From assembly GCA_019747875.1 (NCBI GenBank), contig JAIEQI010000116.1, positions 1 through 64,000 on the forward strand: 64,000 bases of DNA, read 5' to 3'. Below the pieces are notes generated by a model, which ran no database searches, was not told the origin of the DNA, and saw nothing but the letters and a program-made list of their open reading frames with translations. This DNA is from Candidatus Obscuribacterales bacterium (GTDB lineage Bacteria > Cyanobacteriota > Vampirovibrionia > Obscuribacterales > Obscuribacteraceae). Positions 10,813 through 19,512 of the stretch are shown here, piece by piece (position 1 is the stretch's first letter; each line of letters opens with the position of its first letter). Made by a program: the position numbers and the translations under genes.

Positions 10813-11055
10813 ATGAGTAAGCACGCATCAGGAAGTGGTCGACACCGCGCACGAGAAAAATCCGAGCAGGACATCATCAACGAGATGAAGGCAAAAGGAC
10901 ACGCCCACAAAGCCCAAGGTGAACAGCCGGGTGAAGAGTTCGAAGAAAAAACCGATCGCGGACGCCAAAAAGGTTTTGGAAAAAATCAGGGTGACGAGCC
11001 CGTAGACCGAAGCACCGCATTTGGTACCAGAGCACCAGGCGCACATCACGGGTAA
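10813..11055 (+). CDS. Small hydrophilic protein, unknown function
   Basis: An 80-residue, highly charged protein without hydrophobic segments, rich in Gly, Lys, Glu and His (MSKHASGSGRHRAREKSEQ at the start, HHG at the end). ATG 10813 has GGAGG seven bases upstream and is preferred to the upstream frame start at 10765. Composition resembles small stress-type disordered proteins, but no motif is recognised. Both flanks are short intergenic spaces. Confidence 0.65.
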   Translation: MSKHASGSGRHRAREKSEQDIINEMKAKGHAHKAQGEQPGEEFEEKTDRGRQKGFGKNQGDEPVDRSTAFGTRAPGAHHG

Positions 11056-11102
11056 GCGAATCGCCTTTCTGGCTTGCTAGCCAATTACACGAATCACAAC
11101 TA

Positions 11103-11130
11103 GCAGCGGTGACCTTCGGGGCGCCGCTGC
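11103..11130. terminator. Stem-loop after the small hydrophilic gene
   Basis: GCAGCGG (11103-11109) pairs with CCGCTGC (11124-11130). Position 48 bases after the stop fits a transcript end, but no T run follows, so this may be a simple stable 3' hairpin. Confidence 0.4.
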
Positions 11131-11342
11131 CATCTCATTCACGCTTCCTCATGCGTTGAAATTGAAACACAAAGCTTACTGCAAACCGCCAACAAGACAA
11201 TCCCTTGATGAGAGTGGGAAACTCCAGGCAATCTGCCCAGGTAATGTATTGTCTACTAGTGCTGTTCTGTAGGTGAACAATTCTTATGCTTATAAGCCCG
11301 GCATGCGATAATATAGCCGAGAATGAGGTCTGGCAGTCGCTT

Positions 11343-11969
11343 ATGCGTTCATCAAATGTGACCGAGCTAATCTTTTGCACAGCTCTAATGCTGAGTTCTA
11401 ATGTTTTCGCATTCGCGGATGACAGTTCTCCAATATCGGAATCGGCGCTTAAATCCATCTACAAGTCTGCCAACATGGCTCATAAAGCTGCTCGTGACCT
11501 TGACGCCGAGGCAAACCGGCATGCCGTGCTTGAAAGCTGGAATGGACTTTTTGGTGCCGCAAGCCCAGCATACGGATATGGCTATCAAAACTACGATTCT
11601 TTCGACATGATGCCGGTAAATGCACCATTGGCTACAGATTTTTCCGAAGGAAACTTACTTCCACCCAGGCCTGACGTTGTAAATCAGCTCTATAGCCAGC
11701 TCAATGATTCAATGACCGAACTAGCTTCGGAATGTCAAAAGATCACAATTCCCGATAAAGCTAATAGTGAGTTAAAAGTCCAATGGAGCATTTTGCAGCA
11801 GCAACTTAGCACCGCTCAGAAAGATCAAGTCGATCTTTCCAAAGTGATACATGACCAGGTCATTTTGCAAGAGCCTTTTATCAATGGAACACGGAAGATG
11901 CTTGCTGATGTGAATGGTATCGAGTCGGTCTTGAAGCAAGTAGAAAAGCATGCGAAGCATCAGAATTGA
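11343..11969 (+). CDS. Secreted hypothetical protein
   Basis: About 208 residues from ATG 11343. The N-terminus MRSSNVTELIFCTALMLSS... ends in AFA-DD, a good signal-peptidase I site, so it is probably periplasmic or secreted. A frame start at 11286 would add 19 residues before the signal and lacks a better ribosome binding site, so the start is uncertain. The rest is helical with a Gly/Tyr/Phe-rich patch (ASPAYGYGYQNYDSF) and no known domain. It ends 15 bases before the next gene, with which it likely forms an operon. Confidence 0.65.
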   Translation: MRSSNVTELIFCTALMLSSNVFAFADDSSPISESALKSIYKSANMAHKAARDLDAEANRHAVLESWNGLFGAASPAYGYGYQNYDSFDMMPVNAPLATDFSEGNLLPPRPDVVNQLYSQLNDSMTELASECQKITIPDKANSELKVQWSILQQQLSTAQKDQVDLSKVIHDQVILQEPFINGTRKMLADVNGIESVLKQVEKHAKHQN

Positions 11970-11984
11970 TAGGGAGATCACAAC

Positions 11985-12800
11985 GTGTTGACGCAAAGAA
12001 AAATACAAGCGGCAGTCTTCTCAATATCACTCCTGATGACCTTGTTACCATGCTCTGTTGCCGGTCCAATTAGTTTCACGCCAAATGGCATTTCGAACTG
12101 CGGCGCCATAAAAGGTGAGGTGAACGTAAAAGCACTGGGCAGCCTTTCCGTAAGGAGTGGTGTAGCCACTATTAATGGACGAGTGATCACACTAAAAGCT
12201 TGTTCCGAGTTTACGGAAACACCGCAAACAGTGTTAGTCGGATCGATACTGCGCTCAGAGGCCAATCCAACGAGTTCGCCTCCGTCAGTGACAGGGCTGG
12301 CGCTGTTTCTTCTCGGTGATTGGATTGAACAAATAGACGATCCAAGCAACCCGGACCTGATTTTTCGCAGCAACGGACAGCTGCAAGGACGAATAATCGG
12401 AATTGAAAACGATTCAATCGCATTGAGACGCGCTGACGGCAAGCAAGAAAGCGTTCCACTGAATTCAATCTTGTACCTACGCTCCCCCCGCGTGTTTGTT
12501 TTCAAAATTGATTTGCGAACAAAAGACGCCTTGGAAAAAGACAGCGCATTTCAAGCTTTGGCACACGATGCGTCATTTCGTCCGACAGCGGCGGCGCGGT
12601 CTATGTCAGGCTCGGTAATTCCAGAGAAGGCTGCACAAGAACAACAAAACAGCGCTCTCGGAAATCTATCTGGTGCAAAAACAGCCACACCACTGAGCGT
12701 CTTCGAAGACGATTCCGATTCAGGGTTCCAACCGAGCTTCGGAATCCCAGCGAAAAAGCCACCGAGAATGACTATGCCGGCAGGTATGTCCTTCGAGTAA
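11985..12800 (+). CDS. Secreted hypothetical protein
   Basis: 271 residues starting at GTG 11985 after AGGGAGA. A signal peptide (about 1-27, ending SVAG) is followed by a beta-rich region. Residues 125-170 (DLIFRSNGQLQGRIIGIEND, SIALRRADGKQESVPLNSI) look like a small beta-barrel module of the kind often fused to secreted proteins, but I cannot name it. The C-terminal third is Ser/Ala/Pro-rich and probably disordered. It is likely cotranscribed with the preceding secreted protein. Confidence 0.68.
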   Translation: MLTQRKIQAAVFSISLLMTLLPCSVAGPISFTPNGISNCGAIKGEVNVKALGSLSVRSGVATINGRVITLKACSEFTETPQTVLVGSILRSEANPTSSPPSVTGLALFLLGDWIEQIDDPSNPDLIFRSNGQLQGRIIGIENDSIALRRADGKQESVPLNSILYLRSPRVFVFKIDLRTKDALEKDSAFQALAHDASFRPTAAARSMSGSVIPEKAAQEQQNSALGNLSGAKTATPLSVFEDDSDSGFQPSFGIPAKKPPRMTMPAGMSFE

Positions 12801-12992
12801 TACTAGTCGTAAGATTTCCTCGCAATATGGAAAAGTGGAACCAACATCTTCTATCGCGTGTGCGATTTGATTCCGTCGCCAATTCTGCAAGATCTTTGCC
12901 GGAGAACTGAACTGCGTAGTGGGGAACTCTGACTTGGAGTGACCGTCTAGATCCGAGTCGTTTAAAGCAAACAACGATATCGGAGTACTCCA

Positions 12993-13457
12993 ATGTTCGA
13001 GCTGAAAGAGTTTTGGTTTGATTTAGTGGTGCGTTCAGCGATTCTCTACATCGTAGTACTTGTGGTGTTACGTCTGCGTAATCGAGCTGGAGGACAGTTG
13101 TCTCCTGTGGATCAAGTGACGCTGATCATGTTGGGCGATATAGCAGCAAACGCTACAACAAGATCTGATGATTCAGTGAGTGCAGCAGTGATTGCCATGT
13201 GCACTCTTGCTGGACTGAGCATGATGATGAACTACATGGCGTTCAAGAGCAAAACCGCAGGCAAGCTACTTGAAGGGCTACCCAGAATCATAGTTCACAA
13301 CGGAAAGGTAAACGAGGACGGGATGGCGAAGGAAGGCGTAAATCGCCACGAATTGATGGAAGCACTTAGAGAAGCCGGAGTTGCCTCGATTTCGCAAGTA
13401 CGAGTCGCAATGGTGGAGACCAACGGAAAGATCTCCGTTGTAAAAATGTCCACATAA
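12993..13457 (+). CDS. DUF421 (YetF-like) membrane protein
   Basis: 154 residues. Two or three transmembrane helices (about 10-30, 43-53, 62-82) precede a small cytoplasmic domain with the DUF421 hallmarks: LVVLRLRNRAGGQLSPVDQV near the N-terminus and GLPRIIVHNGKVNEDGMAKEGV in the soluble part. Bacillus YetF-type proteins of this family occur in spore and vegetative membranes and their biochemical role is unknown. The gene is shorter than the longer two-lobed YetF proteins and stands alone. Confidence 0.85.
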   Translation: MFELKEFWFDLVVRSAILYIVVLVVLRLRNRAGGQLSPVDQVTLIMLGDIAANATTRSDDSVSAAVIAMCTLAGLSMMMNYMAFKSKTAGKLLEGLPRIIVHNGKVNEDGMAKEGVNRHELMEALREAGVASISQVRVAMVETNGKISVVKMST

Positions 13458-13496
13458 ACAGGATTGCAGGATCCGCCGGGACTTGTTCAAAGGTCT

Positions 13497-14771
13497 CTAC
13501 ATTGAAGTACCATGCGTTTGAATGCAGTCAATCTCATCGTTGTGAGTTGAATGTCGAGCAACGAGTTTTTGCGCTCCGATAATCTTTGCGCCAGTTTCTT
13601 CCGTGGACATGGATGAGATCATCGACTCTGAATAACCCAACAGAATCGGATTCTTCGTGAGCAATGCATTATTGTAAGCGTTCACGGCTTGATTTGATTC
13701 TTGCTTCAATCGATTGAAACGACTTTCAAGGCGCTTGTCCAAATATAGCTCTGCCAAGAGTTTTGAATCTTCAGGTCCTCCAGTCGCCATTTGGTAGACA
13801 AACTGAAAGATTTGTGCAGCCGGTGATACCACTGTCGGACTGAACATCGCGATAGCCAGAGTGGTATTGATCATCTTTGCCGATGCCAGAGCCAGCTTGC
13901 TATGCCCATTGTATTTGTGCAAAGCCCTTCGAACCAGCGCGATTACGGGATCGGATTGTGCCGAGTCCTTTAATAGATTCTCCGTCTTCGCTTGCACATC
14001 CATCACGGACCACGAAGGCTGTTTAAAAACCGACTCCGGCACATGAACTTGAGCAGACCAGGCTTTAAGGTCCTTCAGCGCATTTTGCGCCTCCTCGTCA
14101 CCAACCAGTTGCTTTAGCTGGTTCATTCCAGTATCAAGTGTACGCTGCTGCTCCGCGGCATCTGTGACACCGAGAGCTTGCGCCAGCTGGAACATACACT
14201 GGGAAATCTTCCAATGCATTTCGTCAACTTGCTTTTGCTCAGCATAAGCAATGGAAGCCTGGCTTTTGAGCTTCAATTTCTCATCAAGAATAACGTCCGC
14301 GCCCTCACTGGACATTTCGAAGCCTCTATACTCGGTGGCATAGTGTGCAACAGCTTTCACGACGGCCAGTGTTCGCCTTCCCGCCCCGTGATACTCTTTA
14401 TCCTTCTTGACGATATGGTCACGTTTGCTGTTCTTATCCAGCGCAATTTTCAATAAATTGGAAACTTGAACATTGGGACTGGGTCCATCGTAAACGGCCA
14501 CGAGTCCTTTCAGTGTGGTTTGTGCACCAGTCGCTTCAATTGCTGAGGTTTCCAGCATTGGAGGACGCAATCCAGAACTTGAAAGTGCTTCGCTGTCAGA
14601 ATTGATCGCGGTTCCAGAAACGGGGACTGCATTTGATGTGTCGGCACTTAATTGACCGCCGACCAAGCTGCTGGTTTCAGCTTGCGCATCCACACATACC
14701 ACAAGCGGATTGATCAGCAACATTGCTGCGCTAGTAGCAAAAAGAATCCTTGATATTGTGGCTGTTTTCAT
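13497..14771 (-). CDS. Large secreted helical protein, unknown function
   Basis: 424 residues from ATG 14771, which follows GGGGAAG; a longer frame to 14846 would bury the signal peptide. MKTATISRILFATSAAM... to VDAQA is a clean signal peptide. The mature part is mostly helical, with a short apolar stretch near residues 295-330 (INTTLAIAMFSPTVVSPAAQ) that may touch a membrane. No motif or family was recognised. It is convergent with the DUF421 gene, 39 bases apart. Confidence 0.65.
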   Translation of the reverse strand: MKTATISRILFATSAAMLLINPLVVCVDAQAETSSLVGGQLSADTSNAVPVSGTAINSDSEALSSSGLRPPMLETSAIEATGAQTTLKGLVAVYDGPSPNVQVSNLLKIALDKNSKRDHIVKKDKEYHGAGRRTLAVVKAVAHYATEYRGFEMSSEGADVILDEKLKLKSQASIAYAEQKQVDEMHWKISQCMFQLAQALGVTDAAEQQRTLDTGMNQLKQLVGDEEAQNALKDLKAWSAQVHVPESVFKQPSWSVMDVQAKTENLLKDSAQSDPVIALVRRALHKYNGHSKLALASAKMINTTLAIAMFSPTVVSPAAQIFQFVYQMATGGPEDSKLLAELYLDKRLESRFNRLKQESNQAVNAYNNALLTKNPILLGYSESMISSMSTEETGAKIIGAQKLVARHSTHNDEIDCIQTHGTSM

Positions 14772-15150
14772 CAGCTTCCCCAAAAGTACGGACATCCGCA
14801 GCACTTTTTCCAAAAAGGACCAGTAGTCCGCGCGCAAGGTTGTCATTAGACTTCCCTAACTTGCGAAGAGATCATAGCCCAAGCAACGCTTGTAAACCTT
14901 AGACGTAACTGCACCAACACGCTTGACAGCCACCCTTCAGCTTGTCGTTACGTAGCCGGAATTCCAGAAATGATTGGACCTTACTAAGGTTTCTATGCGG
15001 ATATCACCATTCTCCCCATGACATCATCGGAGTACTATTCGTGACGAAAAGAAATCGTGACTCTTTTTGCTGGGCAAAACGGTCTGGAAAAATGGCTTGG
15101 TATTCCAGATTCAGATACGCAACTTTTTCGGGTGAAGCTGGAGGTTATTA
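14772..15150. other. Divergent promoter region
   Basis: About 380 bases between two divergent genes. A TTGACA is visible near 14923, but I find no convincing -10 at 16-18 bases. No RNA gene or repeat was seen. Confidence 0.35.
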
Positions 15151-15627
15151 ATGAGTGATAGAGATATAGGCTCAAGACAAACTGAAAGTCTTGCAGCTCA
15201 AGCAGCTAACGAAGCAGCAAATGCCTTTCGGTTGGAACTGGCGAGCGGGCCTCAAAACAATCAGGCAACGGAAACAAAAGCTGTAGCAGAAGCAGCAGCT
15301 GAAGGCGCCGAAGCAGCAAAAGCAGGTTCTGAAGCGGCAAAGGCCGGCGCTGCTATTGGAGCCGAAGCTGGAGCAAAAGTAGAGGAGCAAAACGCAGCTC
15401 CAAAGAGCGAAGAACAGAAGGCAAAAGAACAGCAAGACGCACGTCCTGATGTGCCACCAAATATTCCGATTCCGCCACCGCCACGTTTTCCTGATCCATG
15501 GTGCCGTTCACCATTTGATCCAATGTGTCCACAGAAGCCAGATCCATTTCCACCAGATTGGCCAAAGGTTCCGAGCGATAATCCAAAGGACAAACCAAAA
15601 GATAGTCCCAAGAAACCAAAGTCATAG
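15151..15627 (+). CDS. Low-complexity Ala/Glu- then Pro-rich protein
   Basis: 158 residues in two low-complexity halves: residues 15-95 are an Ala/Glu/Lys-rich helix with near repeats of EAAKAGSEAAKAG, residues 98-158 are Pro/Asp/Lys-rich (PNIPIPPPPRFPDPW, DKPKDSPKKPKS) with one CRSPFDPMC pair. There is no signal peptide. GGAGG lies 7 bases before ATG 15151. It could be a structural or surface-linker protein; no family was recognised. Confidence 0.6.
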   Translation: MSDRDIGSRQTESLAAQAANEAANAFRLELASGPQNNQATETKAVAEAAAEGAEAAKAGSEAAKAGAAIGAEAGAKVEEQNAAPKSEEQKAKEQQDARPDVPPNIPIPPPPRFPDPWCRSPFDPMCPQKPDPFPPDWPKVPSDNPKDKPKDSPKKPKS

Positions 15628-15738
15628 CTCTTCTGTCGTTTCCAAACCCCGCAACGGTACGGCTTTAATGTATCTATCAAAGCGCGACTCAGTATTCGGG
15701 GCGCGCTTTGGCCTACCCTCAACAGATGCGTTATTTGC

Positions 15739-16710
15739 CTAGTTAGGAAAGAGCAGCAGCGTGCTTTTAACGAGGGTCTCAGGATCTTTTCCGCAAACAC
15801 TTTTGCCTTCTGCCTTTTTTCCATTCTCGGCAAGCCGGACGTATAGTGTTGTTGAAGAGCCACCATCGAGATTGAGTGCGGAAGCACATCCTAATCGACG
15901 CATCAAGTCCGCCAACTCTTCCAGTGTAATTCCGGAAGATTCCGGGTCTTGCCCTTTTCCTGCAACCGCAAGAATGATCATGTATCCATCGGAAGTAAAT
16001 CCGACTGCACTTCTTGCTGCAGGTTTCTTGCAGCCGATCGAGTCTGCATAAGTCCCATCGGCTTGCTTTCGCAAGAAGGCTTCCTCTTCAGAACGCAGCA
16101 CAGGTAGCAACTGCGGTCCAGCTTGAAGCGAATCGACCAGTGTCATATTCGGTGGCAGGCGCGTGTTGTGCGCGGCAATTTGATAATCCAATTTTCCATT
16201 TTTTGTTTTAAGTACGCGCAATTCGGAGCGGTTGAAAATCTGCTCGAGGAACGGCTGTAGCTTTTGATTTTCCAACAGAGCTTTATTCTCTCTGGGATCA
16301 GCAACTGTTTTTCCATCCAGCACAATGTAACTTGCACTAACACCATCGCTGAGGTTGAAAAAACCACCATTTATACCGGCGCTTGCATTTTGCTGCGAAC
16401 TTGCACGTGAGGTCGGCGCCGTCTTTTCAGCCAAATGTGGACGAAGACGCCATTTACCGTCTTTGACATAAGCCACAACTAGATATGCGCCAGTCCCATT
16501 TGCCAACGAGAATTGATAGTAACGCGCGCCATTTACTGGAAACAGATTCGCAGGGTCTGCCAATTCCTTCCATGTGTTTTTCGGAACGAGATTGCTTGGT
16601 GAGGACGCAAGAGACATTGGCGAAAGAATTGCAAGAGCAAGGGCGGCTACACCGGCAAACAACGATTGTGAAACACCTATCGAAGTCCCCCGCCTACACT
16701 CTATCATCAT
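15739..16710 (-). CDS. Exported phosphodiester glycosidase-like (NAGPA) domain protein
   Basis: 323 residues with a signal peptide (about 1-35, ending LAS). The rest matches the phosphodiester glycosidase/NAGPA domain, which in known members removes GlcNAc caps from phosphodiesters or acts in the cell envelope. Typical motifs are NGGFFNLSDG, GFTSDGYMIILAVAG and the active-site-like LNLDGGSSTTLYV. A second member lies at 55157-56770. Lone gene; envelope-polymer role is inferred. Confidence 0.85.
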   Translation of the reverse strand: MMIECRRGTSIGVSQSLFAGVAALALAILSPMSLASSPSNLVPKNTWKELADPANLFPVNGARYYQFSLANGTGAYLVVAYVKDGKWRLRPHLAEKTAPTSRASSQQNASAGINGGFFNLSDGVSASYIVLDGKTVADPRENKALLENQKLQPFLEQIFNRSELRVLKTKNGKLDYQIAAHNTRLPPNMTLVDSLQAGPQLLPVLRSEEEAFLRKQADGTYADSIGCKKPAARSAVGFTSDGYMIILAVAGKGQDPESSGITLEELADLMRRLGCASALNLDGGSSTTLYVRLAENGKKAEGKSVCGKDPETLVKSTLLLFPN

Positions 16711-17026
16711 TAATCATCCCGTCCTTACGACGCGCAGAGCTTTCGATGCTCTCTCAATCACTCCGCTAAATGGCTCTTCCTGCGCTCTATGCCAGAGCAG
16801 TCGGTCCTTCTGGGAAATATAGCATGCAATGCGACTAACTACGCAGGTCCATGGAAGTAGCCTATCTAAAGCAGCCCTATTCCTCATACAGGAAGAATAG
16901 AATGGATTTAATCTTTGCGTTTGAACTTTTTGATTAGCCGTGGCGTCAAAAATAGTAAGAGGTCAAAGATCTCTTTCCCGGCCCCTTATAATGTTCAGTC
17001 AACAAATCCGACCAAGAGGTATCTTG
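16711..17026. other. Promoter region for the interrupted thioredoxin-fold gene
   Basis: About 315 bases between divergent genes. The frame that continues upstream of ATG 17027 has no ribosome binding site of its own. I see no RNA gene, repeat or clear promoter hexamers. Confidence 0.35.
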
Positions 17027-18085
17027 ATGAAGGGAATTTGCAAAATTGCAGGATTGGCGGGCATGCTCGCAATCTCAATCCTCAATACGACTTCGCCTCA
17101 GATTTCAATCGCCGCACCGATGTCCATGGTTTCCGGTGACGAAGCTCTCCAGAGAGTGCGCAAACTGACAATGGAAATTCCATGGTACACATCATTGTCC
17201 AAGGCACAAGCCATAGCTCAAAAAGAGAACAAGCCGATTTTCATGTTGCACATGCTTGGACCGCTTAACGGAATGACGTGAAGCGCTGGCAATAGCCTAA
17301 GGGACGTGTCCCTTTCCCAAGAACCTGTTTTCTCAGAACTAAAGAACAAATTTGTTTGCACGTCGAAAGACATAACTAATGAGCCCTACTGCGGTAAATC
17401 CGGAAGACATGCCCCAACAGGAAAAGGCATAAGCACCACCAACGGTGCCGGACCGCACAACCTGCAACTCTTCGTCCTAGCCCCCGATGGCACTGTGTTA
17501 CATTGCTTGCCAGGCTATTGGGCCCCACAAGACCTCGTCCACGAATTGAAGTTAGCCGAGGATCTGTTCACGGTATGGAAGAATCCACAGCTCTCTCGCG
17601 GTCAAAAGAACCAGATGTTCAAACAAATGCAATTGTCGCACCTGAATGAACATCCGACAGACATGGTGCGACGCAGCCGCATGCAGGGGTTCGATCAAAA
17701 GTTCGAAGCAAAAAATCGCCCGTATCAGTCTGACACTGTGAAGAACCCACAACTTGCAGTTCAGGCTCTAGCCCAAAACAACAACAAGCTACTGGCTCAA
17801 GCCTTCAAAACGACGGACCAGATCGCACACGAACGCATGGCTCAACGCCCCTTTGTTCCGTACTCGCAGTTCGATGTTGCTGTTTACACAGATTACGGCA
17901 AGCAGCGCTACGAAAAAAATGAAGACTTCCGCGACATGAGTGGACAGCTCGTCATGAATCCTAAAACCGGCGAGGCCATCCCACCGGGTCAGCGCAAAAT
18001 GCAAAAGCGAAGCGGCGTCCAAAATTTCCAGGGCGGACGCATGCGGCGAATGCGCAACAACATGCTCAGTAACGGATCGCTTTGA
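17027..18085 (+). CDS. Thioredoxin-fold exported protein with in-frame TGA: candidate selenoprotein
   Basis: Read through the TGA at 17279-17281 this is one 352-residue protein. ATG 17027 has AAGAGG seven bases upstream. Residues 1-31 are a signal peptide. A thioredoxin-like region follows: W..LSKAQAIAQKENKPIFMLHMLG, then NGMT-U85-SAGNSLRD, then SQEPVFSELKNKFVCT and LFVLAPDGTVLHCLPGYW. In this fold the TGA falls where related proteins have a redox Cys. A hairpin with a G in its apical loop starts 18 bases after the TGA, as expected for a bacterial SECIS. The C-terminal 180 residues are basic and unassigned. The frame is open to TGA 18083-18085. Alternatives are a Cys-to-stop mutation or reinitiation at GTG 17306. 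Sec-machinery genes are not in the window. Confidence 0.7.
17299..17314 (+). promoter_or_regulatory. Candidate bacterial SECIS hairpin
   Basis: AAGGGA (17299-17304) pairs with TCCCTT (17309-17314) around loop CGTG. The loop starts 23 bases after the in-frame TGA and has G as its second base. Spacing and loop fit the general bacterial SECIS model. The same bases also contain a possible AAGGG ribosome binding site for GTG 17306, so reinitiation is the competing reading. Confidence 0.5.
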
Positions 18086-18242
18086 CGCATGGTCCATAAG
18101 TAAAGCCAAAAGACAACTGAACAGCTTTCACTCCGAAAGCAAGGTCTCCTTTTTTCTAGATTTCGAACTATTCTAATTTAGACAAGTTCGAAAAACTTAA
18201 AATGTGCCATCACTGCGTCATTAACGAGCCAAAGGAAGTACT

Positions 18243-18357
18243 TATTGCTCAGGAGCAATAAAAACTGAACTGAAAAAATTGCTAGTAAGCAATAATCCAC
18301 CGCAATACTGCTTACTGGCAATAAATACGGGGGGCAAATATTGCTGATCAGCAATAT
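18243..18357. repeat. Four phased palindromes TTGCT-N4-AGCAA
   Basis: Cores at 18245-18258, 18279-18292, 18308-18321 (one mismatch per arm) and 18341-18354; the last extends to a perfect 20-bp palindrome (18338-18357). Centres are 34, 29 and 33 bases apart, close to three helical turns, so all face one side of the DNA. They lie in the 386-base gap 18086-18471 between the thioredoxin-fold gene and the membrane-protein gene. They look like an operator array for a dimeric repressor; iteron-like origin sites are an alternative. Confidence 0.75.
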
Positions 18358-18471
18358 CGAGGAATCAGTGGATTCTCGCCACGAGTTTCACCAACTCCCA
18401 ATCTTCCTTCGTTTCAGACAGGTTTCGCTGTTGCAGACTCGCGAGCTTAACTAAGTCAAATCCTTCATATA

Positions 18472-19512
18472 GTGGGAGACCCATTCGGGCGGGGAATAAT
18501 CAGATCGACTCCCAAAAGGTCGTCCCTTCCCTTGCAAAACAAAATCGAAGAAAACCAAGCCTGGAAAGTTCTCTCCGACCCAAGCGCGGAAGAGCGTCAT
18601 TGGATTGCGGCCTGCAAGGTCGTCAGAGGAACGCCAGCATGCAAGAAAGCGGAATCGAGACATAATGGACTTTCCGACAGGGCGCACGCCTGGGTCACAA
18701 GCTTACTTGGGACATTCGGCGGTTTCGGATGTTTCTTTTTTGCCTTTACTGCACTCAATCAAATGACCTGCGCCCTGGACATCTCTGACGAGCTGACAAC
18801 ATTTGCCCGATGGTTCAGCAACGTTCTCGCCATAATTTGTTGGCCAGCCGGAGCTTGTTCGCTGGTTGGATTCATGCAACGCGGTAATCGGCCGGAAGTT
18901 AAACATACATGGCTGCTGCCATTGCTAGTCCCGGTCGGACTTGCAATTTATTCATCCATTTGGAGAGGCGATCTAAGCATGTTAGGCTTGGCCGTCACAG
19001 GAGTTGCCGCATCTAGATTTTCCTATCAAACAGGATTTGTTCTTTCGAAGTGGTGGCGCCAGCTTGGCTCACAATCAAAATTGTTCGCGCCCTACTTATG
19101 GACGGTAACATCCGTTGGCGTTTTCTTGATACTATATTTGATATCATTCTTTTCCCGCCCGCATGATCCACACGTGCAATCCACAGCATCTGCTGGACTG
19201 TTTGGCATCCAAGTCTTGGGCGGACTTTCCTTCGCAACAGGCTTAACTGCGGCAATCGCTTGTAGAAGCCGCCGCCTGGCCACACAGATTGCCGCAGCCC
19301 TAACCATCCAATTGCCAACAGCAGCAATGTTGGGATATGCTTTGATAGCAGGCCTGGGAAACGGTGTATTGTCGGTACTCAGCGGGCAATTAGATTTCGC
19401 GGTTTTCCAAGTATCTCTTTGCGCGCTGGCGATCATGATTCTACCCAGCATAGGCGGAGCAATTTGCGCATGTGCTGGTAGGGCTGCACAAGACCGACGG
19501 AACGACTCATGA
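18472..19512 (+). CDS. Polytopic membrane protein, unknown
   Basis: 346 residues: a hydrophilic N-terminal 75 residues, then about eight hydrophobic helices (for example LLGTFGGFGCFFFAFTAL, TWLLPLLVPVGLAIY, LFAPYLWTVTSVGVFLILYL) and a short charged tail. No transporter or enzyme motif was recognised. The first start codon in frame is GTG 18472, without a clear ribosome binding site; a downstream TTG is possible. It overlaps the next gene by four bases (ATGA), so the two are translationally coupled. It is the first gene after the palindrome array, which may control it. Confidence 0.65.
   Translation: MGDPFGRGIIRSTPKRSSLPLQNKIEENQAWKVLSDPSAEERHWIAACKVVRGTPACKKAESRHNGLSDRAHAWVTSLLGTFGGFGCFFFAFTALNQMTCALDISDELTTFARWFSNVLAIICWPAGACSLVGFMQRGNRPEVKHTWLLPLLVPVGLAIYSSIWRGDLSMLGLAVTGVAASRFSYQTGFVLSKWWRQLGSQSKLFAPYLWTVTSVGVFLILYLISFFSRPHDPHVQSTASAGLFGIQVLGGLSFATGLTAAIACRSRRLATQIAAALTIQLPTAAMLGYALIAGLGNGVLSVLSGQLDFAVFQVSLCALAIMILPSIGGAICACAGRAAQDRRNDS

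Noticed and set aside
17279-17281. General reassignment of TGA as a sense codon
   Set aside because: Many confident genes here end in TGA (for example thrC, thrB, the two sensor kinases' overlap and the membrane protein at 18472), so TGA is a normal stop in this genome.
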